A stretch of 64,000 bases of DNA from Saprospiraceae bacterium. GTDB taxonomy: Bacteria > Bacteroidota > Bacteroidia > Chitinophagales > Saprospiraceae. Numbering within the stretch: the stretch's first letter is position 1; every line of letters starts with the position of its first letter. A program made the position numbers and the translations under genes. The stretch lies in contig JANQQI010000086.1 in NCBI GenBank assembly GCA_028285085.1, positions 1 through 64,000 of the forward strand, written 5' to 3'. This document shows, piece after piece, positions 9,128 to 18,299 of this stretch. The notes beneath the pieces are model-generated. The model was not told where the DNA came from and did no database searches. It was given only the letters and a program-made list of their open reading frames with translations.

Positions 9128-9931
9128 ATGTTTCATTTACTGCAATTAGAATGGAAGAAGTATAAGAATTATATGCCCTTTCGGGTCATGTTCATCCTTT
9201 TTCTCATCATTGTACCGAGTATGCTGATGATGTTCAAGTCTTTCGGTGAACTACCCGATGAATTCAATAAAGAAGATTTTTTTAAATTTCCCACCCTTTG
9301 GCCCTATCTCGGCTATATCGCCAACTGGGCGGTCTTCTTTTTCCTTGGCTTTGTTTCCGTCATTATGATCGGGATGGAATATACCAACAAAACGCTACGG
9401 CAGAGTGTCATTACCGGACTTAGTCGACGGCAGTTTTTTCTCAGCAAGTTTAGCTTCATGATCGCCATTAGTTTGGTTGCTACGATCTATTTTGCCTTAG
9501 TTGGTATTTCCATAGGCTTCATTCATACCAATAATGTTTACTATACCAAAGTCATCCAAAACTGGGACTATATCCCTCGGTTTTTTCTACTCTGCATAGG
9601 TTACATGTCCTTTGGATTCTTCTTGGTCGTTTGGATTCGACGCACAGGGATTGCTTTGTTTGTGTATTTGGTATACATCATGTTCCTTGAACTTGCTTTG
9701 CGTTGGCTGGTACACATGCGTCTTTTTTCGCACCGCTCTATGCTTTTTTATCCGATGAATGCAACGGAAGATTTGTTGCCCATCCCAATTCCAAAAATCG
9801 TGGAAGAAATGGCCAAAGAGGTCAAGTTTGACTTTTTATTATCACCTTTAGAAGCCACAATTACGACAATCATCTACAGTTCCATATTTTTGTATCTGGC
9901 CTATCGTCGTCTGCAAAGAACAAATCTGTAG
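9128..9931 (+). CDS. ABC-2 type transporter permease
   Basis: A 267-residue membrane protein with about six hydrophobic segments: ~20-38, 60-85, 108-132, 155-172, 177-193 and 243-260. The segment RQSVITGLSRRQFFLSKF after TM2 is the typical coupling region of ABC-2 permeases of the NatB/BcrB type. It lies 33 nt downstream of its ATPase, so the pair should form a homodimeric exporter complex. The substrate cannot be read from the sequence. A YggS-family gene follows 41 nt later with no terminator, so all three may be cotranscribed. Confidence 0.85.
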   Translation: MFHLLQLEWKKYKNYMPFRVMFILFLIIVPSMLMMFKSFGELPDEFNKEDFFKFPTLWPYLGYIANWAVFFFLGFVSVIMIGMEYTNKTLRQSVITGLSRRQFFLSKFSFMIAISLVATIYFALVGISIGFIHTNNVYYTKVIQNWDYIPRFFLLCIGYMSFGFFLVVWIRRTGIALFVYLVYIMFLELALRWLVHMRLFSHRSMLFYPMNATEDLLPIPIPKIVEEMAKEVKFDFLLSPLEATITTIIYSSIFLYLAYRRLQRTNL

Positions 9932-9972
9932 CTGCGTGCGGTAGAGATTTTTTTTAAGACCAGAAATGCAAT

Positions 9973-10626
9973 ATGTTACAACAAATATTAGAGGAACTTG
10001 CACCCTATCAGGCCACTTTGGTGGCCGTTTCCAAAACGAAGCCTGAATCGGCCATCCAAACGCTTTACGATGCCGGACAGCGGCACTTCGGTGAAAACCG
10101 AGTACAAGAACTCGCTCCAAAACACGATCATTTACCAAAGGATATTCACTGGCATTTGATTGGACATCTACAATCCAACAAGGTCAAATACATTGCGCCT
10201 TTTGTCTATATGATCCATTCGGTGGATAGCTATAAACTTTTGCGAGAGATCAATAAACAAGCGGCTGCTCAGGGGCGATCGATCCAATGCTTGCTCCAAT
10301 TCAAAATTGCGGCGGAAGATACTAAATACGGCTTTGATTGGACGAATGTCGTTGCGATGCTTGAGGATGAAACATTTAAGCAGCTTGATCATATCACCAT
10401 TTGTGGGGTGATGGGCATGGCGACCTTTACCGATGATGAGCAACAAGTTCGCGCTGAATTTCAGCAATTGCGCCAGTACTTCACACAATTAAAAACGCAA
10501 TACTTCTCGGATCAGCCCACATTCAAAGAGATATCCATGGGAATGTCTGGTGATTACAACTGGGCGCTAGAGGAAGGGAGCACAATGGTGCGCATCGGTA
10601 GTCTTTTGTTCGGTGCGAGGTATTAA
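9973..10626 (+). CDS. YggS-family pyridoxal phosphate homeostasis protein
   Basis: A 217-residue single-domain alanine-racemase-like PLP protein. Family signatures: LVAVSKTKP with the PLP lysine at K21, HFGENRVQEL, the WHLIGHLQSNK motif, MGMSGDYNWALEEGSTMVRIG and the terminal LFGARY. Members bind PLP and buffer its level, without known catalytic turnover. The protein is slightly shorter than E. coli YggS (~234) because it lacks the first helix-rich residues, and the first ATG gives a compact N-terminus. It is convergent with the FG-GAP gene downstream. Confidence 0.93.
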   Translation: MLQQILEELAPYQATLVAVSKTKPESAIQTLYDAGQRHFGENRVQELAPKHDHLPKDIHWHLIGHLQSNKVKYIAPFVYMIHSVDSYKLLREINKQAAAQGRSIQCLLQFKIAAEDTKYGFDWTNVVAMLEDETFKQLDHITICGVMGMATFTDDEQQVRAEFQQLRQYFTQLKTQYFSDQPTFKEISMGMSGDYNWALEEGSTMVRIGSLLFGARY

Positions 10627-10708
10627 AACGAAACCTAGGAACTAAGACCAACCAACTTTAATTGATTAGCACATCACTTTCTGGAAAGTTGATCCATTAG
10701 AACTTAGG

Positions 10709-10736
10709 CTAGGAATAGAATAGCTCTAATTCCTAG
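10709..10736. terminator. Possible shared terminator between convergent genes
   Basis: An 8-bp inverted repeat (CTAGGAAT 10709-10716 and ATTCCTAG 10729-10736) with a 12-nt loop lies between the convergent yggS-like and FG-GAP genes. Neither side has a long T tract, so the assignment is tentative. Confidence 0.3.
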
Positions 10737-10758
10737 TTCTATATGCTTCGGTCAAATT

Positions 10759-13026
10759 TTACTGAATAAGAATACGATGCACCACGATTTCACTCCCCAC
10801 TTCCATACGACAAACATAAACACCGGATGGGAGGTTTGATACAGATAGTTGATGGCGATTCGATACAAACTGATCTTGTAGTACCATTTGGCCAACGGTA
10901 TTAAATAACTGAACGTTGGCTTTTACCGCGCGGCCATCCGCGAGTTCCAGATTAATTTGATCTCTGGCGGGATTGGGAAAAATTCGAAAATCGTAGCTAG
11001 AAGCAACATAGTTGATAGAAACCGGGATACCGTTGAGGTCCAAGCCCGTTTTGTAGGCCGTCAGGCCACCGCGATGATTTCCCAACACCATATCCAGCTC
11101 TCCGTCATTATTAATATCTGCAATAGCCGGATGTACATACCAGCCGTCACGCATTTTCCCAAAATCATCCGTGACAACATTGAAGGCTCCGCCAAGATTA
11201 TCTTCATCAATGCCATTCGCATAGTAAATCTGCCCAGATTCTGAGCCAACAAACATGTGGTACTCTCCATTGAAGTCCAAAATACAAGGCGCTGCGTAGC
11301 CCGTAACGACTAACGGGTGGTCTTCCTTAACTTCAAATTGCCCCAAGACGACAATATTATTCCCTGAAGCGACTGTTGCCGTCTCATTAGGTACAAATAA
11401 AGGAGACTCAGGTGTCCCTTCATTTTGAAAATAAGTCATCGTCGCATTGCGTTCTCCCATCACGATGTCTGGCAGGCCATCACGATTGAGATCAACGATT
11501 TGCGGAATACTCGCCTGCCCTTGGTCAATATCCATATAACCAAATTGCAGACTATTGAAAACGACAGGATTGCCGGCCCCTCCAGTGTTTTCACCGTAGT
11601 ACAGACCACCACTGTTTTCACCAATTAATACGTCTAAATCACCATCATTATCTAAATCGCCGAAGGTAGGCGCCGGAGCATAGTGCTGGCCAGTATAAAA
11701 GTCACTGAAGTTCATAAAATCTTCATCCACCAGCTCGAAAGAAGGACTAGTAGCGGTTCCAACATTACGGAATAAATAGATCCGAGGTATTTGATCACCA
11801 AAAGGTGCATAAAAAGTATTATTTCCAACCACTAAATCTAACAACCCATCTGCATCATAATCCAAAAAGGCAGGATGGGCATCCGTTCCCATATCGAACA
11901 TCTCATTGACCAAAAAGTCGCGTTGTACAAACTGAAACTGTGGCTCATCCGTCTCGCCAAGATTGTTGTAACGCCATACCACTTCAAGGTCTTCTCCGGA
12001 ATCTTTATTAGGAGATGCTAATAAATCCTTTTTTCCATCATTATTAATATCCAGATAAAAGGCCGCTGGAAATACAACGACATCAGCGGGTACATTATAA
12101 CTTGGAAAAAAGATGTCCTGCTCTGTCATAAAAGCCTGATTGACACTCCCCCCATTCGTCAACAGATTGAGATTATTAAATGATAAATCCCCTACGAGTA
12201 ATTCCTTATCACCATCACCGTCATTATCAAACGTCAACAAAGTCGATCCTGCATGACGACGACTTGCATTTTCACTCCAAAAGCTGTTTGAGCAACTATC
12301 AACACTCGGGCTCAAATCAATTTCTTCGGTGATGCCACTCTCGTAAAAACGCCCCCAGCAATTATCAACCATCACGAACTTCAGACTATCCAAACCATGC
12401 CCAAGCTGTATCGAACGGTTCTCAAAATAACTGACATACCCTCCTCCTAAACTGAAGGACAGGATGTCCAAATCACCATCACCATCCATATCATCCATCG
12501 CTGGATAATCCTGTCGACTTACATATAGATTTGTAAAACCGTTGGAAGAACCAATAGGAATAACATTCTTGGGGGTCTCAGGGAAAAACATACGTTCAAA
12601 TGCGATGTGGCCATCCTCAAATCGTCCTTGATAGACGATAACGCCATCAATCAATTCATTACCGAAAGAACTAGTAAAAATATCAGCAGCACCATCACCA
12701 TTAAAATCTCGTATGACTACCCAGCGATCCATTTCGGGGAAAAATTTCTCGTACTCCGGTGCATAAGTATAATCCGACTGTCCAACGTCACCGCCATTGA
12801 TAAAGGTCAATCTTACATAACCGGCTCGATCAAAAATGAATAAGTCTTGAATACCATCATTATTGAGATCAATCTCCGAAAATTGGGGTGCGGTTAGTCC
12901 TCCGGCAAGGCCAAAGTCCAGATTATTATTCCCCATTTTCATTGGAAAATCTAGAATCTCAAGGTTCTGGGCATTTATCGTTGTGAAGGCTACACACATC
13001 AGTACACAAGAAAGGATATACTTCAT
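10759..13026 (-). CDS. FG-GAP/VCBS-repeat T9SS secreted protein
   Basis: A 755-residue exported protein. The signal peptide is MKYILSCVLMCVAFTTINAQ. At least nine Ca2+-binding FG-GAP/VCBS loops of the DxNxDGxxD type are visible: DLNNDGIQD, DFNGDGAAD, DMDGDGDLD, DNDGDGDKE, DINNDGKKD, DYDADGLLD, DLDNDGDLD, DLNRDGLPD and DINNDGELD. This suggests a beta-propeller. The last ~75 residues are a type A T9SS sorting domain (FPNPARDQINLEL ... LPSGVYVCRMEVG). I start at the ATG at 13026; the open frame extends two codons further to a TTG. Such proteins are usually surface-bound and may bind polymers or proteins. The ligand is unknown. Confidence 0.87.
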   Translation of the reverse strand: MKYILSCVLMCVAFTTINAQNLEILDFPMKMGNNNLDFGLAGGLTAPQFSEIDLNNDGIQDLFIFDRAGYVRLTFINGGDVGQSDYTYAPEYEKFFPEMDRWVVIRDFNGDGAADIFTSSFGNELIDGVIVYQGRFEDGHIAFERMFFPETPKNVIPIGSSNGFTNLYVSRQDYPAMDDMDGDGDLDILSFSLGGGYVSYFENRSIQLGHGLDSLKFVMVDNCWGRFYESGITEEIDLSPSVDSCSNSFWSENASRRHAGSTLLTFDNDGDGDKELLVGDLSFNNLNLLTNGGSVNQAFMTEQDIFFPSYNVPADVVVFPAAFYLDINNDGKKDLLASPNKDSGEDLEVVWRYNNLGETDEPQFQFVQRDFLVNEMFDMGTDAHPAFLDYDADGLLDLVVGNNTFYAPFGDQIPRIYLFRNVGTATSPSFELVDEDFMNFSDFYTGQHYAPAPTFGDLDNDGDLDVLIGENSGGLYYGENTGGAGNPVVFNSLQFGYMDIDQGQASIPQIVDLNRDGLPDIVMGERNATMTYFQNEGTPESPLFVPNETATVASGNNIVVLGQFEVKEDHPLVVTGYAAPCILDFNGEYHMFVGSESGQIYYANGIDEDNLGGAFNVVTDDFGKMRDGWYVHPAIADINNDGELDMVLGNHRGGLTAYKTGLDLNGIPVSINYVASSYDFRIFPNPARDQINLELADGRAVKANVQLFNTVGQMVLQDQFVSNRHQLSVSNLPSGVYVCRMEVGSEIVVHRILIQ

Positions 13027-13115
13027 TATCAATCATTTATCGCTCTCGGCGGAATTTGGTGATTTGTAGATTAGTTTGTTTATTGGAAACTCTTCCAAAA
13101 ATATAAAATTTTAGA

Positions 13116-15356
13116 ATGAAATACTGTCGCCTGTTTCCATTAATCCTTTTCTGCTGCCTGGCCGTCATCTGTGTTTCACAAGAGCCGTCAGATACGCTGG
13201 TGATGATGGAACAGTATGATTTGGAGGTGGAAAAACGTGGCGACAAATCATTTCTTGTTTTCAGCTCGCCGTGGCTAAATGGGCCAGCTAAAATCTTCAT
13301 CAATAACGCAAAAACGGCACAGCCGTTAGCCTTTGTTGCAGGAGAAGCAAGTCTCGATTTTCCGATGACGGGCTCCAGTGAATTGCTGCTCTTAAAAAAC
13401 GAATTGGCCGATGGCCAGAAGAGTCGTTACCGTTTATTCCATATCTCTTCTCAGGGTGAAACGTTTCGCGTACGAGGGATTCCCTTATGGTTGTCGATTC
13501 TCCCTCCACTCATTGCGATCCTGCTTGCTCTGGTTTTTAGGGAAGTCATTGTTTCTCTCTTCATCGGTATTTGGGTAGGTGCTTTCATCATCAATGGGAT
13601 GCAATGGCAAAATCTACTCAGTAGCATGTTGGAGGTGGTACAAAAATATGTTGTCGAAGCACTCCTCAGCACGGGACATTTGTCGGTGATTGTATTCTCA
13701 CTAATGATTGGGGGAATGGTAGCTCTGATATCCCGTAATGGAGGAATGGCCGGTGTCGTCCAATCGCTTTCTCGATACGCACGCGGTCCACGTAGTACAC
13801 AGTTTATCACTTGGCTGCTCGGAGTCGCTATTTTTTTCGATGACTACGCCAATGCCTTGATTGTCGGCAATACGATGCGTAGTGTCACTGATAAATTTCG
13901 CATCTCTCGCGAAAAACTTGCCTACATCGTTGATAGTACCGCAGCCCCTGTTTCCGCGATCGCCTTCATTACCACCTGGATTGGCGCGGAGCTAGGGTAT
14001 ATTGAAGGAGGCATCAGTCAGTTGACAGATTTTGATACCAGTATCAGTGCTTACTCCATCTTCATCAGCTCGTTGAAGTATTCGTTCTACCCTATTCTGA
14101 CGCTTATTTTCATTTTGTTGCTTATTTATTTTAAACGCGACTACGGCAGCATGCATCGCGCGCAAGTGCGAGCATACACTACTGGGCAGGTTGCTCCTCC
14201 CTCTTCCGGTAATAGCACCGAAGAAGCCGATGTAGAAGACTTAAAACCAGTGAAAGGTGCGCCCTTGCGTTGGTACAATGCCGCTATCCCTGTTTTAATG
14301 GTGATTTTAGTAACGATTATTGGGCTAGTAAATACCGGCATGGAGGGCGCTCACCAGCGACTCAAAGCACAAAATTTGCCGGTCGCCAGCACTGATTGGT
14401 CGGATACCTGGGCGGCTTTACCATTCCTTGGGATGAGCACGACCGAAGCACAGATATTTGTTGCACAAAATCCAGCCTTACTTTCCGAAGAGGCCAAAAG
14501 TATTATGCTCAAAAGCACCTCAACGGGCCAAAATACCTTTGACCAATTTCCGGCTAGTCAGCAGCGACAGATGCTCCGCAGAACTCGACGAACACTAGAA
14601 AAAAGGATGGCCCAAATTGGCTTTTCCCAAAAATTAGGCATCCTCATCGGGAAAGCAGATTCATACGTTGCCTTACTCTGGGCTTCACTTTTGGGCGTTA
14701 TAGCCGCGGTATTGCTTACCCTTTCCGGTCGAATCATGAACCTGTTTGACACCATGAATACGGTGATTACCGGTTTCAAAACAATGCTTCCGGCTCTGAT
14801 TATTTTAACCCTGGCATGGGCCTTGGCGGATATTACCGGTGCCCTTTACACCGCGAATTATCTTACGGCCATCATGGTCGGTAACGTCAGTCCTTATCTG
14901 ATGCCAGTATTGATTTTCATACTCTCAGCCAGCATTGCGTTTTCTACGGGATCCAGCTGGAGTACCATGGCCATCCTCTACCCCATCGCTATTCCAACAA
15001 CTTGGGCGATCTGTCTAACTCAGGGCTTATCGCCGGAGCTGAGTTTCGAGATTTTACTCAACGTTATATCGGTTGTACTCGCCGCTTCAGTTTTAGGTGA
15101 TCACTGCTCCCCTATTTCAGACACCACTATTCTGAGTTCGTTAGCCTCCGATTGTAATCACATCGATCACGTTCGCACCCAAATGCCTTATGCTTTGACA
15201 GTCGGTGCGATTAGCATATTGGCTGGCGGATTGTCAACGATGCTGGGCGGTGGCCTCGGTATTTGTTTGCTATTGATGGCGATAAGTACCGTTACGATGG
15301 CTTTTATTATTAGAAAATTGGGGCGTGAACTCCCGCCACAATCCAACAAAACATGA
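13116..15356 (+). CDS. NhaC-family Na+/H+ antiporter with exported N-terminal domain
   Basis: A 746-residue inner-membrane antiporter. Residues 1-21 look like a signal peptide (ending near VCVSQ) and are followed by a ~95-residue hydrophilic domain before the first transporter helix (~residue 125, PLWLSILPPLIAILLALVF). Family motifs include FFDDYANALIVG, VDSTAAPVSAIAF and LGDHCSPISDTTILSS. Between helices, residues ~395-520 hold a long charged insertion (SEEAKSIMLKS ... RQMLRRTRRTLEKRM). The core is NhaC-type; whether it exchanges Na+, Li+ or an organic ion is not visible. The next gene overlaps by 4 nt (ATGA), indicating translational coupling. Confidence 0.88.
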   Translation: MKYCRLFPLILFCCLAVICVSQEPSDTLVMMEQYDLEVEKRGDKSFLVFSSPWLNGPAKIFINNAKTAQPLAFVAGEASLDFPMTGSSELLLLKNELADGQKSRYRLFHISSQGETFRVRGIPLWLSILPPLIAILLALVFREVIVSLFIGIWVGAFIINGMQWQNLLSSMLEVVQKYVVEALLSTGHLSVIVFSLMIGGMVALISRNGGMAGVVQSLSRYARGPRSTQFITWLLGVAIFFDDYANALIVGNTMRSVTDKFRISREKLAYIVDSTAAPVSAIAFITTWIGAELGYIEGGISQLTDFDTSISAYSIFISSLKYSFYPILTLIFILLLIYFKRDYGSMHRAQVRAYTTGQVAPPSSGNSTEEADVEDLKPVKGAPLRWYNAAIPVLMVILVTIIGLVNTGMEGAHQRLKAQNLPVASTDWSDTWAALPFLGMSTTEAQIFVAQNPALLSEEAKSIMLKSTSTGQNTFDQFPASQQRQMLRRTRRTLEKRMAQIGFSQKLGILIGKADSYVALLWASLLGVIAAVLLTLSGRIMNLFDTMNTVITGFKTMLPALIILTLAWALADITGALYTANYLTAIMVGNVSPYLMPVLIFILSASIAFSTGSSWSTMAILYPIAIPTTWAICLTQGLSPELSFEILLNVISVVLAASVLGDHCSPISDTTILSSLASDCNHIDHVRTQMPYALTVGAISILAGGLSTMLGGGLGICLLLMAISTVTMAFIIRKLGRELPPQSNKT

Positions 15357-15937
15357 GCAATTCATTAGAACAACTCCTTGTCCAAATTCGAGCTTGCACC
15401 CATTGTGCTGAGCATCTACCGTTGGGACCGAGACCTGTGGTCAGTGTCCATCCTGACAGCAAAATATTGGTCGTTGGTCAAGCTCCGGGCACAAAAGTAC
15501 ATGCTAGTGGTGTGCCTTGGGATGACGCCAGCGGTCGCAACCTCCGGCGCTGGTTAGGCGTGCCCGATGAATTATTTTACGACGAAAAAGCATTTGCAAT
15601 TGTACCGATGGGATTTTGTTATCCGGGGCGCGGAAAAGGCGGAGATCTTCCGCCGCGCCCGGAATGTGCGCCTCTGTGGCACGAGGCTATCCGAGCGCAT
15701 CTGCCCAAGCTCGAGTTGACTTTGCTGATTGGACAATACGCTCAAAGATATTATCTCGAAAAGCGGCGTAAAAAGAACTTAACGGAGACCGTCCGGGCTT
15801 TTGCGGAGTATTTACCGGATTACTTTCCGTTGGTACATCCCTCGCCACGTAATTTGATCTGGCAGCGTAAGCATCCCTGGTTTGAAATGGACGTCATTCC
15901 AGCTTTACAAAAAAGAGTAAATGATATTTTATTTTAA
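15353..15937 (+). CDS. Uracil-DNA glycosylase family protein, probably [4Fe-4S]
   Basis: A 194-residue UDG-superfamily protein that would remove uracil or another damaged base from DNA. Four cysteines (C15, C18, C89, C105) are placed as in iron-sulfur family 4-type glycosylases. Motif 1 is VVGQAPGTKVHASGVPWDD. Motif 2, near the C-terminus, reads LVHPSPRN. Family 4 enzymes usually have GEAPG and HPSA, so this is a variant and may belong to a less studied UDG subfamily. Its start codon overlaps the antiporter stop by 4 nt, although no functional link between the two is evident. Confidence 0.85.
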   Translation: MSNSLEQLLVQIRACTHCAEHLPLGPRPVVSVHPDSKILVVGQAPGTKVHASGVPWDDASGRNLRRWLGVPDELFYDEKAFAIVPMGFCYPGRGKGGDLPPRPECAPLWHEAIRAHLPKLELTLLIGQYAQRYYLEKRRKKNLTETVRAFAEYLPDYFPLVHPSPRNLIWQRKHPWFEMDVIPALQKRVNDILF

Positions 15938-16086
15938 AATGCAAACCTAATCCGAGTGCAATGTGTACATTTATACTGTTAATCTAATTCCTCAATGTGT
16001 TCTTGCGGGATGACTAAAACAATTCATACCCAACCGATGTCAAACTTTCAATCTTTGCGATCTACATCCAAGAACAAAAAATACGA

Positions 16087-16665
16087 ATGCTTATGAATCG
16101 TTTAAATTCCTTTAACCTGTTTCTGATTTTAGCCTTACTATTTACTGTCTCTGCCTGCGGTGGCGACGATGATGACAGCAATGGTCTTGGTCTCGATGAT
16201 TTAGAAACCGGGACATTGTCTTTTAAAATAGATGGCACTACCTTCTCTACCACCATTGGTAATGGTGCTTATGCCAGGATAGACTCAATAGGGGTAAATA
16301 CTCTTGTCATTTCTGGTCTGGAAAATATAAGTGATCCATTCCCTCCACAAGTTACTATTGGCATCTTTAGTCCAGTCGATACAGATATTTCTGCCACTAC
16401 CTATACCTTCACGGCAGAAGATTGTGCAAGCGGATTAAATGAAGTATGTGGTCTATTTACATATAACATTCCCAACGAAGATGGCACTGAAATAATAACC
16501 TGGAGTACTGGCGACACGAATGGTTCTTTTCAAGTCACCTTTTCAGAATTAGATTTGCAACCCGGTGGTAAAGCTGTCGGAACCTTCACTGGTGATGCCG
16601 TCAGAATAAATGATGGTACTACAGGTAGTATTACTGAAGGAAAATTCAACGTCACTGTTTTTTAA
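16087..16665 (+). CDS. Lipoprotein of unknown function
   Basis: A 192-residue predicted lipoprotein: MLMNRLNSFNLFLILALLF, then the lipobox TVSAC with lipidation at C24 (C22 if the second ATG at 16093 is used), followed by an acidic linker (GGDDDDSNG) typical of surface-exported Bacteroidota lipoproteins. The rest is a beta-rich domain beginning GTLSFKIDGTTFS and resembling the DUF6252-like single-domain lipoproteins of this phylum. That match is from memory of the pattern and is not certain. No catalytic motif is visible. Confidence 0.8.
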   Translation: MLMNRLNSFNLFLILALLFTVSACGGDDDDSNGLGLDDLETGTLSFKIDGTTFSTTIGNGAYARIDSIGVNTLVISGLENISDPFPPQVTIGIFSPVDTDISATTYTFTAEDCASGLNEVCGLFTYNIPNEDGTEIITWSTGDTNGSFQVTFSELDLQPGGKAVGTFTGDAVRINDGTTGSITEGKFNVTVF

Positions 16666-16680
16666 CCTCTATCTGCTACT

Positions 16681-16720
16681 AAAAAGCCCCCGGCAGAATA
16701 AATCTGTCGGGGGCTTTTTT
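16681..16720. terminator. Strong bidirectional terminator
   Basis: A 17-bp stem (16681-16697 and 16703-16719, one G-U pair) with a 5-nt loop, flanked by A5 on the left and T6 on the right, so it can work on both strands. It sits between the convergent lipoprotein gene and gdhA. Confidence 0.93.
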
Positions 16721-16761
16721 AGTGAAGTTATCATCAACTTCAAGTAAAAATAATAGCGCGA

Positions 16762-18123
16762 TTAGATCACACCCTGTCCAATCATCGCCTCGGCGACTTT
16801 AACAAAGCCAGCGATATTGGCACCTTTTACATAATCAATGTGTCCATCTTCCGACTTCCCGTACTGTGCACATTGTTCGTGAATATTTTGCATGATGCCC
16901 CGCAAACGCTGATCAACTTCTTCTCGTGTCCAAGACATCCGTAGACTGTTCTGCGACATTTCCAGACCAGAAGTTGCTACTCCTCCAGCATTTGATGCTT
17001 TTCCGGGCGCGTAGCGTACTTTAGCTTCCTGGAAGATTTCGATTCCTTCCATGGTAGTTGGCATATTTGCCCCTTCAGCCACTAAGCGGCAACCATTTTC
17101 TACTAATGCACGCGCATCTTTTCCATCCAACTCATTTTGGGTCGCACAAGGGAAAGCGGCATCACAGCGGTTAGTCCAGGGTTTACCACCGGCTTCATAG
17201 ACTAAACCAAACTCATCAGCAAATTCCTTGATTCGACCACGACGATTGTTTTTCAAATCTTTGATCCATTCCAGCTTCTTGCGATCGATACCTTCTGCAT
17301 CATACACACAACCGCTTGAGTCAGAAACAGTGTGGACGGTTCCACCTAAGTCTAAAATCTTTTCAATGGTGTACTGTGCAACATTACCAGAACCAGATAC
17401 CAAGCAACGCTTACCCTGCAAACTATCACCATCCACTTTCAGCATTTCTTCAGCGAAATAGACGCAACCGTAGCCGGTAGCTTCAGGGCGAATCAAACTA
17501 CCACCGTAGCTTCGTCCTTTCCCAGTCAAGGTACCGGTATGTTCGTTACGGAATTTTTTGTACATCCCGTACATGTATCCTACTTCGCGACCGCCTACGC
17601 CGATATCCCCGGCGGGTACATCAGTATCGGGACCAATGTGGCGCGCCAATTCCAGCATAAACGCTTGACAAAAGCGCATGATTTCCCCGTCAGATTTACC
17701 TTTAGGGTTGTAGTTGGAGCCACCTTTACCACCACCCATCGGTAAGGTCGTGAGGCTGTTTTTGAAAATCTGCTCAAAGCCCAGGAATTTCAGAATGCTC
17801 AAATTCACGCTTGGGTGAAAGCGCAAACCACCTTTGTAAGGCCCAATAGCATTGTTAAATTGTACACGATAGCCTTTATTCACTTGGATTTCACCCTGAT
17901 CATCCACCCAGCTTACGCGAAAAGCAATAACGCGATCCGGCTCCGTCATGCGTTCGAGGAGAGCGTGCCCTTGATATTGAGCGTTGGCATTAACAAAGGG
18001 AATGACGACCTCAGCAAACTCCTGTACGGCCTGATGGAATTCTGGTTCATGAGGATTGTGCTCACGTATACGATCCATGAACTGTTCGACCGTCAATTGG
18101 TCAGACTTGGTTAGTGTAGACAT
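16762..18123 (-). CDS. gdhA: NADP-type glutamate dehydrogenase
   Basis: A 453-residue hexameric-type glutamate dehydrogenase that interconverts 2-oxoglutarate plus ammonia and glutamate. It has GPYKGGLRFHPSVN, the catalytic-lysine region LPMGGGKGGSNYNPKGKSD, the PAGDIGVGGREVGYMYG loop and a second Rossmann domain starting at KRCLVSGSGNVAQYTIEK. The serine in GSGNVA and overall length suit the NADP-dependent biosynthetic class (E. coli GdhA type). The start is the ATG at 18123, preceded by a recognisable promoter. It probably serves ammonium assimilation. Confidence 0.96.
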   Translation of the reverse strand: MSTLTKSDQLTVEQFMDRIREHNPHEPEFHQAVQEFAEVVIPFVNANAQYQGHALLERMTEPDRVIAFRVSWVDDQGEIQVNKGYRVQFNNAIGPYKGGLRFHPSVNLSILKFLGFEQIFKNSLTTLPMGGGKGGSNYNPKGKSDGEIMRFCQAFMLELARHIGPDTDVPAGDIGVGGREVGYMYGMYKKFRNEHTGTLTGKGRSYGGSLIRPEATGYGCVYFAEEMLKVDGDSLQGKRCLVSGSGNVAQYTIEKILDLGGTVHTVSDSSGCVYDAEGIDRKKLEWIKDLKNNRRGRIKEFADEFGLVYEAGGKPWTNRCDAAFPCATQNELDGKDARALVENGCRLVAEGANMPTTMEGIEIFQEAKVRYAPGKASNAGGVATSGLEMSQNSLRMSWTREEVDQRLRGIMQNIHEQCAQYGKSEDGHIDYVKGANIAGFVKVAEAMIGQGVI

Positions 18124-18166
18124 AAGATTTAATTTGATTTTAAATGGTAGAGATATTTGGTTGTGG

Positions 18167-18198
18167 CAAAGCTACTGCTTTTATTAATTTTCCTGAAA
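18167..18198 (-). promoter_or_regulatory. Bacteroidota-type promoter for gdhA
   Basis: On the minus strand, TTTC (18198-18195) and TAGCTTTG (18174-18167) are separated by 20 nt. The -7 element matches TAnnTTTG perfectly; the -33 element matches three of four bases. The leader to the ATG at 18123 would be about 35-40 nt. Confidence 0.6.
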
Positions 18199-18210
18199 GA
18201 AGTTACTGTT

Positions 18211-18243
18211 AAAAGAAAAGACGCCCTGTTTTCACAGAGCGTC
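18211..18243 (-). terminator. Terminator of folE
   Basis: Read on the minus strand: GACGC, one mismatch, CTGT/ACAG, GCGTC (18243-18220) with a short loop, followed by TTTTCTTTT. It lies 57 nt after the folE stop and just upstream of the gdhA promoter. Confidence 0.75.
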
Positions 18244-18299
18244 CCAAAATCCATTTGTCATATAAAGAAATATCTTGGTTTGGCTATAAGCCAATGGTT

